From JBEGTT01 sp041179245 (GTDB lineage Bacteria; Pseudomonadota; Gammaproteobacteria; Burkholderiales; Rhodocyclaceae): 21,999 bases of DNA. This document shows, piece after piece, positions 15,525 through 21,999 of this stretch. The stretch is taken from contig JBEGTT010000128.1 of the NCBI GenBank assembly GCA_041179245.1, forward strand, positions 1-21,999, read 5' to 3'. Made by a program: the position numbers and the translations under genes. The notes under the pieces are model-generated. The model did not search any database. It was not told the origin of the DNA and saw nothing but the letters and a program-made list of their open reading frames with translations. Position 1 is the stretch's first letter, and each line of letters starts with the position of its first letter.

Positions 15525-16154
15525 TCAGGTTTCCTGAAAAAGGCGTTGGAATTCAGCCGCACGCGCGGCGATGTTCGGGGCTAAGAATAGATTGGTAATT
15601 ACAGCGACCATGTCGACCCCTGTAATAAGCAGAGAGGCAACATTGTCGACGGTAATTCCGCCTATTGCACAAATCGGAATAGGTAGTTGGTGGTGAGCGC
15701 GACCAGCGAGTTCGAGGGAGGCTGACGGGGCGTTGGGTTTGGTAGCCGAGGGAAACATAGCGCCGAAGGCAACATAGCTGGCACCAGCCGCAACGGCTTT
15801 TTCAGCGTTTGCCAAATCGGCGTAACACGAAGTGCCCAGTATCCGGTTTGGCCCAAGGGCTGACCGGGCCGCCGCCCAGTCACCATCCTCGCCTCCGAGA
15901 TGAACACCATCGGCGCCAATCTGTAACGCGAGTTCCACATCATCATTAATAATTAGCGTGGCGTTGGCGGATCGGCAGCAGTCTAGGAGTTGCTGGGCGC
16001 GTAGGCGACGGGTAGGTGCGTCAGTTAGCTTGTCACGGTATTGCACCAGTCGACAACCGCCAGTCAGCGCCGCTTGTACTTGCTCAATCAGCAAATGGGT
16101 GTCTGTGATATCCGGAGTGATGGCATATAAACCACGTAACACAGGGTGGCTCAC
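15525..16154 (-). CDS. thiE: Thiamine-phosphate synthase
   Basis: Joins HMP-pyrophosphate and the thiazole phosphate to thiamine phosphate. The 209-residue TIM barrel shows LYAITPD, LVQYRDK, INDDVELALQIGADGVHLGGED (in part: ADGVHLGGED, where many relatives have GQED), FGAMFPSATKPNAP and ICAIGGIT. GTG 16154 overlaps the thiD stop by 4 bases (GTGA). Its direct coupling to thiD matches consecutive steps of the pathway. Confidence 0.95.
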   Translation of the reverse strand: MSHPVLRGLYAITPDITDTHLLIEQVQAALTGGCRLVQYRDKLTDAPTRRLRAQQLLDCCRSANATLIINDDVELALQIGADGVHLGGEDGDWAAARSALGPNRILGTSCYADLANAEKAVAAGASYVAFGAMFPSATKPNAPSASLELAGRAHHQLPIPICAIGGITVDNVASLLITGVDMVAVITNLFLAPNIAARAAEFQRLFQET

Positions 16155-17203
16155 TTGGTTTTGTCATCCTCGCGGGCCCAGAACAAGCGGTCTGGAATAA
16201 ATTGCCCCATCCCAGGCCGGAAGCCATTGGCCAATGTTTGCCACGTGTACTCCTGTGCTTCTTGGCAGGCCTCTTCGACGCTGGAACCGGTCGCAAGCCC
16301 AGCGGCAACGGCTGAGGCTAGCGTACAACCCGAGCCATGATAGTTCCCGGGTAAACGAGGCCAAGTTTGTGCCGTCATCAACCCCTGTTCGCCATACAGT
16401 CGATTACACACATCCGGCGTATGGGCGTGGGTACCGGTAATCAAAACGTACTGCGCGCCCATGGCCAGCAATGGCCCCGCCAGTTGTTCATATTCGTCAT
16501 CGGGTTGAATCGGATTGGTTTCATTCAGTAAGCGCGGATGCGCGGCGAGGCGATCAAAGTCAGGCATTGTTTGCGCAGTTTCTTCTTCACGGGGAGGGAG
16601 TTCGCCGGGTAATAAAGCATCCGGGTCGTGTTCTTCTAGCAAGGACTCGGGGTCGCTTTCCTCTGCTTCCATATCCATGGCGTCATCATCGTCATCGAAC
16701 TGGCAAAGCCGGGCGGCTTCGTGTGTATTGGGCGTGATGACGGTGGTTTGCGGTAACAGCAGTTCACGCATGGCGTCGAGAATTGCTTCGTTGCTGAAAC
16801 TGTCGCCTCGTCCAGAAGCTAATACGGGGTCGAGCACCAGCGGAATATCCGGGTAGTCGGAAAGAATTTGAGCAACCGTCACGATGTTTTCGATGCTGCC
16901 CAACACGCCCACCTTGAATACCGCGACGGGGATGTCTTCGAGAATGGTGCGAGCCTGCGCTTCTACCAGTTCGGCAGCAATGGGATGCACACTTTCCACG
17001 CCCAGCGTATCTTGCACTGTCAGCGCAGTAATCACGGTAAGCGGATGGCAGCCGAGGCTTGCCAAGGTCAGAATGTCGGCCTGAATGCCGGCGCCGCTTG
17101 ATGGGTCGCTGGCCGCAAATACCAAAACAACCGGTGGCGTTGGGATGGGTTGAGAAGGAATAACCAAGGAGAGCGGGGAGTGTGGGGAATTAGAAGAACT
17201 CAT
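16151..17203 (-). CDS. thiD: HMP/HMP-P kinase ThiD with acidic insertion
   Basis: Phosphorylates hydroxymethylpyrimidine and its phosphate for thiamine synthesis. The fold is evident: FAASDPSSGAGIQADI (29-44), ALTVQDT, VGVLGS, LDPVLASGRGD, ITPNTHEAARL (156-166), and the anion-hole GSGCTLASA with Cys293. At 350 residues it is about 80 longer than typical ThiD. The extra part is about residues 169-238, strongly acidic (it opens with a run of five Asp) and low-complexity, inserted after the ITPN motif and before the LLAMGAQYVLITG strand. There is also a Pro/Ser-rich lead of about 22 residues. The core residues are intact, so activity is expected. The ATG overlaps the photolyase stop by 4 bases. 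No TPP riboswitch is visible upstream, since the gene is internal to an operon. Confidence 0.93.
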   Translation of the reverse strand: MSSSNSPHSPLSLVIPSQPIPTPPVVLVFAASDPSSGAGIQADILTLASLGCHPLTVITALTVQDTLGVESVHPIAAELVEAQARTILEDIPVAVFKVGVLGSIENIVTVAQILSDYPDIPLVLDPVLASGRGDSFSNEAILDAMRELLLPQTTVITPNTHEAARLCQFDDDDDAMDMEAEESDPESLLEEHDPDALLPGELPPREEETAQTMPDFDRLAAHPRLLNETNPIQPDDEYEQLAGPLLAMGAQYVLITGTHAHTPDVCNRLYGEQGLMTAQTWPRLPGNYHGSGCTLASAVAAGLATGSSVEEACQEAQEYTWQTLANGFRPGMGQFIPDRLFWAREDDKTK

Positions 17204-18645
17204 GCCCCCGATTTTACCTGTTCAAACCGGGCTAACGTAGCTTTGCGTGCGAGCGCATGGTCAACTATTGGCAATGGGTAATCCCGTCCGATTATCACTC
17301 CCGATGCGGCCTGTTGTTGCGACGACATGGTCCATGGCGCGTGAATGAACTTGTCGGGCACACCGGCCAGTTCGGGTACATAACGGCGGATGAACTTTCC
17401 TTGTGGGTCGAATTTTTCAGATTGGGTGACGGGGTTAAAGATGCGAAACCAAGGCTGTGCATCGCAGCCCGTTGAGGCTGACCATTGCCAGCCACCGTTA
17501 TTCGCTGCCAGATCAAAATCGTTGAGATGGAGGGCAAACCAAGCTTCTCCGGCTTGCCAGGAAATCCCTAAATCCTTGGTTAGAAAAGCGGCGGCAATCA
17601 TTCGCAAGCGGTTGTGCATAAAGCCACTGTGGGCCAATTGCCGCATCGCTGCGTCAACCATCGGGTAGCCAGTTCTTCCTTCTTGCCAAGCGAGCAATCC
17701 CTCGGGCCATTTTTCCCACTGGAGCGCATCAAATTCTGGTTTAAAGCAGGCATGCTCTACGCGTGGAAAGTGCTGCAGAATCATAAAATAGAAATCACGC
17801 CAGCACAGTTCGCTGAGCCATGTGGTTGCCCCTTCCCCATTTTTTCTAAAGGCAAAAGCGGCAAGTTCTCGAATGGAAACCGTGCCAAATCTCAGGTGAA
17901 ACGAAAGATAGGAAACGCCGCGAATGGCAGGAAAATCGCGCGCAATTTTGTAATCGCTGATCCGGGTTTGAAAATCAGCCCATAACTGGGCGGCTCCGCT
18001 CATGCCGGAGGCAATTCTCAATTCCGCCAGATTGCTGGGGGTGAAACCCAAGGTGGACAGCGATGGCAAGGGGTAGCGCTTGGCGATCTCCGGTTTGGCT
18101 TGGACTAGCCGATTCAGGTATTGATCCACTGGATAGGCTTTGAGGAAAAAATCCCCACCGGGGCTACTAAGCCGTTTCAGCCAGTTATTTTTGTAGGGCG
18201 TGAACACCGTGTAAGGGGTGCCACTTTGCGTCAGTACCTCATCACCATCAAAAATCACCTGATCTTTAGTTAACGCGAACCTGATCCCGGATTCTGCCAA
18301 TCGCTCAGCCGCATTTCTATCTCTGGTAAGGGCAGCGGGTTCGTAATCACGATTAGCAAAAACGGACTGAACGCCTAAAGCCTTGGCCAAATCGGGAATT
18401 TCGACTACCGGGTCACCTTGTACCACTAACAAATTCCCCCCTTTGCGACGAAGGCTTTCCTGCAATTCGGCTACGCTGGCGTGAATAAAATCGATGCGCC
18501 GATCTGTTTGCGGCAGGTCGTTCAAGATTGTCGTATCAAACACAAAAACGCAATAAACCTGCCGAGCAGCCGTCAGTGCAGCATAGAAAGCGGCATGGTC
18601 GTAATCCCGAAGATCACGGCGAAACCAGACCAAAGCGGAGTTCAT
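17200..18645 (-). CDS. phrB: Deoxyribodipyrimidine photo-lyase
   Basis: Light-driven repair of cyclobutane pyrimidine dimers using FADH-. The 481-residue product has the N-terminal Rossmann-like antenna domain (LVWFRRDLRDYDH at 5-17) and a C-terminal FAD domain with SYLSFHLRFGTVSIREL, ELCWRDFY (279-286), GYPMVDAAMRQL, GFMHNRLRMIAAAFLTKDL and NNGGWQWSASTGCDAQPWF (382-400). The start ATG 18645 has AAGGG 9 bases upstream; a longer in-frame form adds 16 residues of no family likeness. First gene of the phr-thiD-thiE-hemL string. Confidence 0.95.
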   Translation of the reverse strand: MNSALVWFRRDLRDYDHAAFYAALTAARQVYCVFVFDTTILNDLPQTDRRIDFIHASVAELQESLRRKGGNLLVVQGDPVVEIPDLAKALGVQSVFANRDYEPAALTRDRNAAERLAESGIRFALTKDQVIFDGDEVLTQSGTPYTVFTPYKNNWLKRLSSPGGDFFLKAYPVDQYLNRLVQAKPEIAKRYPLPSLSTLGFTPSNLAELRIASGMSGAAQLWADFQTRISDYKIARDFPAIRGVSYLSFHLRFGTVSIRELAAFAFRKNGEGATTWLSELCWRDFYFMILQHFPRVEHACFKPEFDALQWEKWPEGLLAWQEGRTGYPMVDAAMRQLAHSGFMHNRLRMIAAAFLTKDLGISWQAGEAWFALHLNDFDLAANNGGWQWSASTGCDAQPWFRIFNPVTQSEKFDPQGKFIRRYVPELAGVPDKFIHAPWTMSSQQQAASGVIIGRDYPLPIVDHALARKATLARFEQVKSGA

Positions 18646-18667
18646 GAGTTCGTACCCTTCATTAATT

Positions 18668-18733
18668 GCGACTAAACGATAGCAAAGTATCAATAAGTCG
18701 CGACTTTTTTACATTGTTGTACAAAAAAGTCGC
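18668..18733. promoter_or_regulatory. GCGACT palindrome cluster upstream of phr
   Basis: Within 66 bases there are four copies of GCGACT/AGTCGC. AAGTCGCGACTT (18695-18706) is a perfect 12-bp palindrome. Overlapping it, GCGACTTTTTT (18700-18710) pairs exactly with AAAAAAGTCGC (18723-18733) across a 12-base spacer that itself contains ACA-TTGT-TGT. A further GCGACT is at 18668-18673. The A/T runs lie in the stem rather than after it, so a terminator is unlikely; an operator for phr or the divergent hsd genes is more probable. The regulator is not known. Confidence 0.5.
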
Positions 18734-18844
18734 ATGAAGCGTTATTTAGACCAAGTTATTCAGGCAGGCCTTAGCGGCTTAGAGAACAATGGTTTTGTGC
18801 GAAGCGCTTTTAAAAAAGATAGACTGCATGCCCCTTTAGTCTAA
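18734..18844 (+). CDS. Possible 36-aa peptide upstream of hsdM
   Basis: An ATG-to-TAA reading of 36 codons (MKRYLDQVIQAGL at the start, then a basic AFKKDRLHAPLV end) with a plausible amphipathic helix. It begins directly after the palindrome arm and has no ribosome binding site, which counts against it. Its stop lies inside a small inverted repeat, TAGACT (18820-18825) / AGTCTA (18838-18843). It could be a leader peptide, a gene remnant at the hsd junction or chance. Confidence 0.2.
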   Translation: MKRYLDQVIQAGLSGLENNGFVRSAFKKDRLHAPLV

Positions 18845-18873
18845 TTACATATCAATACCCAAAGAGGCCTGTT

Positions 18874-21147
18874 GTGCGCAACGATCAACACCAAAATTTA
18901 GTCGGCTTCATCTGGAATATTGCCAACAAACTACGCGGCCCCTACCGTCCACCGCAGTATCGCCGTGTGATGCTGCCGCTGATTGTTCTACGCCGCTTCG
19001 ACTTGGTGCTGGCTGAAAACAAGCAGAAGGTGCTGGCTGAAAACAAGCAGAAGGTGCTGGACGAAAAGAAGCGTCTGGAAGAAAAAGCCATCACCGGCCC
19101 CGCACTGGAAAAGGCGCTTTCACGCATTGCAGCCGAGGGCCGCAAGCAGGAACTTTTCAACACCAGCGGTTTTACGTTTGAAAAGCTGCTCGGTGACGCC
19201 CCGAACATCGCGGGCAACCTAATCGCTTACATCCAAGGTTTTTCACCGCGCGCCCGTGACATTTTTGACAAGTTCGACTTTGAAACCGAGATCGCCAAAC
19301 TCGACGAAGCAAACCGGCTCTTCCTGATCATCCAAGAATTCTGCGGTAGCGCGATAGGCCTTTCGCCCAAGGCCATCAGCAATTTGCAGATGGGCTATCT
19401 GTTCGAAGAGCTGGTGCGCAAATTCAATGAACAAGCCAACGAAGAAGCCGGGGATCACTTCACCCCGCGCGAAGTCATCCGCCTGATGGTGCAACTGCTG
19501 TTCACCGGCGAGGATGGCATCTACGAAAAAGGCATCTACCGCAGTGTGTACGACCCCACAGCGGGCACCGGCGGCATGTTGTCCGAATCGGAAAAGTTTA
19601 TTTGCGGCGACGGTCAAACCAGCGGCCTCAACCCAGATGCCCATATCGAATTATTCGGCCAAGAATACAACCCCGAGTCTTACGCCATCTGCTGCTCTGA
19701 TTTGCTGATTAAGGATGAGCCGATCAGCAATCTGATTTATGGTGACACACTGGGCATCAAGGACGCGAAGAACAAGACCAACGGCTTTGTGCCACACGAC
19801 GGCCACCCGGACAAAAAATTCCACTACATGCTGGCCAACCCGCCCTTTGGTGTGGAGTGGAAACCGGAAGAAGATTTTGTGCGCCAAGAGTACGCAGACC
19901 AAGGCTTCTCCGGTCGTTTTGGCGCGGGTCTGCCACGCATTAACGATGGCTCGCTGCTGTTCCTGCAACACATGATCTCCAAGATGCACAACCCGCCAAA
20001 ATGTGTCGATGGGAAAAACGTCGGCGGTGACGGCTCCAAAATCGCCATCGTATTTAATGGTTCCCCCCTGTTCACCGGTGATGCCGGATCGGGCGAGTCC
20101 AATATTCGCCGCTGGATCATTGAGCGCGACATGCTCGATGCCGTCATCGCCCTGCCAGACCAAATGTTCTACAACACCGGCATCTACACCTATGTCTGGA
20201 TTGTCACCAACAAAAAGCCGGTACATCGCCAAGGCAAAGTGCAGTTGATCGACGGCACGCGGCATTTCAAAAAGATGGACAAGAGCTTGGGCAACAAGCG
20301 CAACGAACTCTCTGATAAGCACATCAAAGAATTGGTGCGCCTGTATGCCCAATATGGCAAAGACGGCGACCACGACGCAAAAAGTGAAGTCCAGCTAGAT
20401 GGCAAGCCTGAGCACCGGGTTTGCAGCAAGCTCTTTGACAACCGCGAGTTTGGCTTTCTCAAAATCACCGTGGAACGCCCGCTGCGCTTGAACTTCCAAG
20501 CTAGCGCCGAGCGCATTGCCAAGCTGGACGAACAAAGCGCCTTCGCCAATCTCGCCACCAGCAAAAAACGCAAGGACGATGCCGCCTATCGTGCCGAAAT
20601 TGCGGCAGGGCAAGAAACGCAAGCGGCAATCAAAACCGCTCTGTTGCATCTTGATGCTGAAACTTTGTATCGCAATCGTCCCGCATTCGAGTCCGTGCTG
20701 GATGCGGCCCTGAAAAAAGCAGCCATTAAAGTTTCTGCACCGGCAAAGAAGGCCATTTTGGCAGCACTGTCTGAGCGCGACCCCAAGGCCGACATTTGCC
20801 TAGATGCCAAAGGCAACCCGGAACCCGATGCCGATCTGCGCGATACCGAAATCGTGGCCCTGCCGGAAGACATTGCCCTGCCGCTGCCACTTGGTTTCGA
20901 TAACGAAACAGGCCACGAAGAACTGTTGATACTGGTCGAAGACCACTGCGAGGCCTACCTCAAGGCCGAAGTTCTGCCCCATGTGAAAGATGCGTGGATC
21001 GACCACAGCAAAACCAAAGTCGGCTACGAAATCCCGCTCACCCGGCACTTCTATGTTTACCAGCCACCGCGCCCACTTGATGAAATTGCAAGCGAAATCA
21101 GCAAGCTTGAAAAGGACATCATGGCCATGCTGAGTGAGGTGGTGTGA
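18874..21147 (+). CDS. hsdM: Type I restriction-modification DNA methyltransferase subunit HsdM
   Basis: N6-adenine methyltransferase subunit that works with HsdS (and HsdR for cleavage). In the 757-residue product an N-terminal helical domain (about 1-170) is followed by the conserved FEELVRKFNEQ and GDHFTPREVI region, SAM-binding motif I DPTAGTGGML (from residue 227) and the catalytic NPPFGVEW (from 322). The C-terminal part (about 510-757) ends with EVLPHVKDAWID and KTKVGYEIPLTRHFYVY, as in the longer HsdM subfamily; it is well above the roughly 500 residues of classical HsdM. GTG 18874 follows AGAGG with a 6-base gap. An exact in-frame 24-bp duplication gives VLAENKQK twice (residues 45-60). 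The gene end overlaps hsdS by one base. Confidence 0.95.
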   Translation: MRNDQHQNLVGFIWNIANKLRGPYRPPQYRRVMLPLIVLRRFDLVLAENKQKVLAENKQKVLDEKKRLEEKAITGPALEKALSRIAAEGRKQELFNTSGFTFEKLLGDAPNIAGNLIAYIQGFSPRARDIFDKFDFETEIAKLDEANRLFLIIQEFCGSAIGLSPKAISNLQMGYLFEELVRKFNEQANEEAGDHFTPREVIRLMVQLLFTGEDGIYEKGIYRSVYDPTAGTGGMLSESEKFICGDGQTSGLNPDAHIELFGQEYNPESYAICCSDLLIKDEPISNLIYGDTLGIKDAKNKTNGFVPHDGHPDKKFHYMLANPPFGVEWKPEEDFVRQEYADQGFSGRFGAGLPRINDGSLLFLQHMISKMHNPPKCVDGKNVGGDGSKIAIVFNGSPLFTGDAGSGESNIRRWIIERDMLDAVIALPDQMFYNTGIYTYVWIVTNKKPVHRQGKVQLIDGTRHFKKMDKSLGNKRNELSDKHIKELVRLYAQYGKDGDHDAKSEVQLDGKPEHRVCSKLFDNREFGFLKITVERPLRLNFQASAERIAKLDEQSAFANLATSKKRKDDAAYRAEIAAGQETQAAIKTALLHLDAETLYRNRPAFESVLDAALKKAAIKVSAPAKKAILAALSERDPKADICLDAKGNPEPDADLRDTEIVALPEDIALPLPLGFDNETGHEELLILVEDHCEAYLKAEVLPHVKDAWIDHSKTKVGYEIPLTRHFYVYQPPRPLDEIASEISKLEKDIMAMLSEVV
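19006..19053 (+). repeat. Perfect 24-bp tandem duplication inside hsdM
   Basis: The unit starting GTGCTGGCTGAAAAC is present twice without mismatch (19006-19029 and 19030-19053), and a third, diverged unit follows (GTGCTGGACGAAAAGAAG, from 19054). It encodes VLAENKQK twice in a predicted charged helix. Being a multiple of three, copy changes would lengthen or shorten the helix without a frameshift. Confidence 0.9.
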
Positions 21148-21999
21148 TGGTCAACTTCCAAAGGTATCCCGAATACAAATCAACCAAATACCCATGGATT
21201 GGAAATTTGCCGATTACTTGGGAAGTGCGGCGTCTAAAAGAGGTTGGTCGCTTATTTGGCGGAGCCGGGTTTCCGCACGAACACCAGAATGTGCAGGGAG
21301 AGGAACTTTATTTTTACAAAGTTGGAGACCTGAGTCTTTCAGAAAACGGAAAAACGCTGCTTGCGTCCCCTCACTCGATTAGCAAGGAAACGGCGAAGAC
21401 TCTGCGGGCCACCATCATTCCAGAAAATGCCGTTGTTTATGCAAAGATCGGGGCTGCACTTTTATTGAATCGGCGAAGAATGACAACGGCAGCGTGCTGC
21501 GTTGACAACAACATGACGGCATATGTCACTACCGCTGAAGTTGTAAGCCCAGAATGGGCCTTCTATTGGTTATCCACAATTGATTTTGGCGAGCATGTAA
21601 ATCCCGGTGCTGTACCTTCTTTAAGCGAAGGCTACCAGTCTGTTTTGCCAATCCCAGTCCCTCCGGTAGCCGAGCAGCAATCCATTGCCCGTTTCCTAGA
21701 TTTCAAAACAGCGCAAGTCGATGCGTTGATCGCCAAGCAGCAAACCCTGCTCGACAAGCTGGCCGAAAAACGCACGGCGCTCATCAGTCATGCCGTCACC
21801 AAGGGGCTTGATCCGTCGGTGCCGATGAAGGATTCGGGGGTAGCTTGGCTGGGGGCGATTCCGGCGCATTGGGATGCTCTTCCGTTGCGCCGACTCATTC
21901 GCAACGTCAAAACGGGCTCAACGCCATCTGGGGTCAATGAGTTCCACTTTGATGACGATGGGCCCTCATGGTTTCGTCCAGGAGATTTTTCCGATCAAA
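21147..21999 (+). CDS. hsdS: Type I restriction-modification specificity subunit HsdS (5' part)
   Basis: DNA-recognition subunit of the type I system; the first 284 codons are present and the gene runs off the window. ATG 21147 shares its A with the hsdM stop (TGATG). The first target-recognition domain (about 1-165) opens with YPWIGNLPITWEVRRLKEVG. It is followed by the conserved spacer helices PVAEQQSIARFLDFKTAQVD and LIAKQQTLLDKLAEKR with ALISHAVTKGLDP. The second half restarts with a related WLGAIPAHWDALPLRRLI, the internal repeat expected of HsdS. The recognition sequence cannot be read from the protein. Confidence 0.93.
   Translation, partial: MVNFQRYPEYKSTKYPWIGNLPITWEVRRLKEVGRLFGGAGFPHEHQNVQGEELYFYKVGDLSLSENGKTLLASPHSISKETAKTLRATIIPENAVVYAKIGAALLLNRRRMTTAACCVDNNMTAYVTTAEVVSPEWAFYWLSTIDFGEHVNPGAVPSLSEGYQSVLPIPVPPVAEQQSIARFLDFKTAQVDALIAKQQTLLDKLAEKRTALISHAVTKGLDPSVPMKDSGVAWLGAIPAHWDALPLRRLIRNVKTGSTPSGVNEFHFDDDGPSWFRPGDFSDQ

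Noticed and set aside
17150..17260. TPP riboswitch before thiD
   Set aside because: The thiD start overlaps the photolyase stop and no THI-box-like sequence is recognisable there.
18700..18733. Hairpin taken as a rho-independent terminator
   Set aside because: The T-run is inside the stem and no T-run follows the right arm on either strand; both flanking genes start here rather than end.
19006..19053. Phase-variation switch in hsdM
   Set aside because: The unit is 24 bp, a multiple of three, so copy change does not break the frame.
19651..20373. Minus-strand open frame of 240 codons inside hsdM
   Set aside because: It mirrors the codon structure of hsdM, whose catalytic motifs lie in this segment; it is a shadow frame.

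Overview
The window looks like a chromosomal segment of a betaproteobacterium. The gene content, the phr-thiD-thiE-hemL block and the moderate GC content suggest Neisseriales (Chromobacteriaceae/Chitinibacteraceae type), but that placement is an inference from gene order and protein style, not a database match. The central part is ordinary chromosome. Both edges are accessory DNA: a tRNA-anchored integrase on the left and a type I restriction-modification locus on the right.

Left edge (1-700): the 5' part of a tyrosine integrase reads out of the window. It lies just beyond the 3' end of an intact tRNA-Leu(TAA), the usual arrangement of a tRNA-targeted integrative element whose body lies to the left. 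Between them are a tRNA terminator and five copies of a 9-bp TGCAGTAAC-type motif. Region 700-5600: rmuC (+) converges on murJ (-). Upstream of murJ are a Sel1-repeat periplasmic protein, a non-coding stretch with an AT-rich segment and three DnaA-box-like 9-mers, a YkgJ-type cysteine-cluster protein, and two very small plus-strand genes. The second small gene is a 54-residue membrane protein whose stop codon overlaps that of the facing kinase gene.

Region 5577-11954 (all minus) is one tightly packed gene string read from sbp: sulfate-binding protein, permeases CysT and CysW, ATPase CysA, then a PhnD-type binding protein and a membrane histidine kinase without a receiver domain. Stops and starts overlap by 4 bp at cysT/cysW and cysW/cysA. 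The last two genes look like a periplasmic sensor pair appended to a sulfate importer, and no response regulator is present in the window.

Region 12058-18645 (all minus) is a second packed string: photolyase, ThiD, ThiE, HemL, then a PAS-GGDEF-EAL protein ending in a zinc-binding CZB domain. ThiD carries an unusual acidic insertion of about 70 residues. The phr upstream region holds a strong palindrome cluster.

Right edge (18700-21999): hsdM and the first 284 codons of hsdS, with stop and start sharing one base. hsdM carries a perfect in-frame 24-bp tandem duplication near its N-terminus. hsdR is not in the window.

No rRNA, CRISPR array or insertion sequence was seen. The most unusual items are the sulfate-importer/PhnD/kinase string, the GGDEF-EAL-CZB protein, the ThiD insertion, the hidden small membrane gene and the repeat-rich regulatory stretches.
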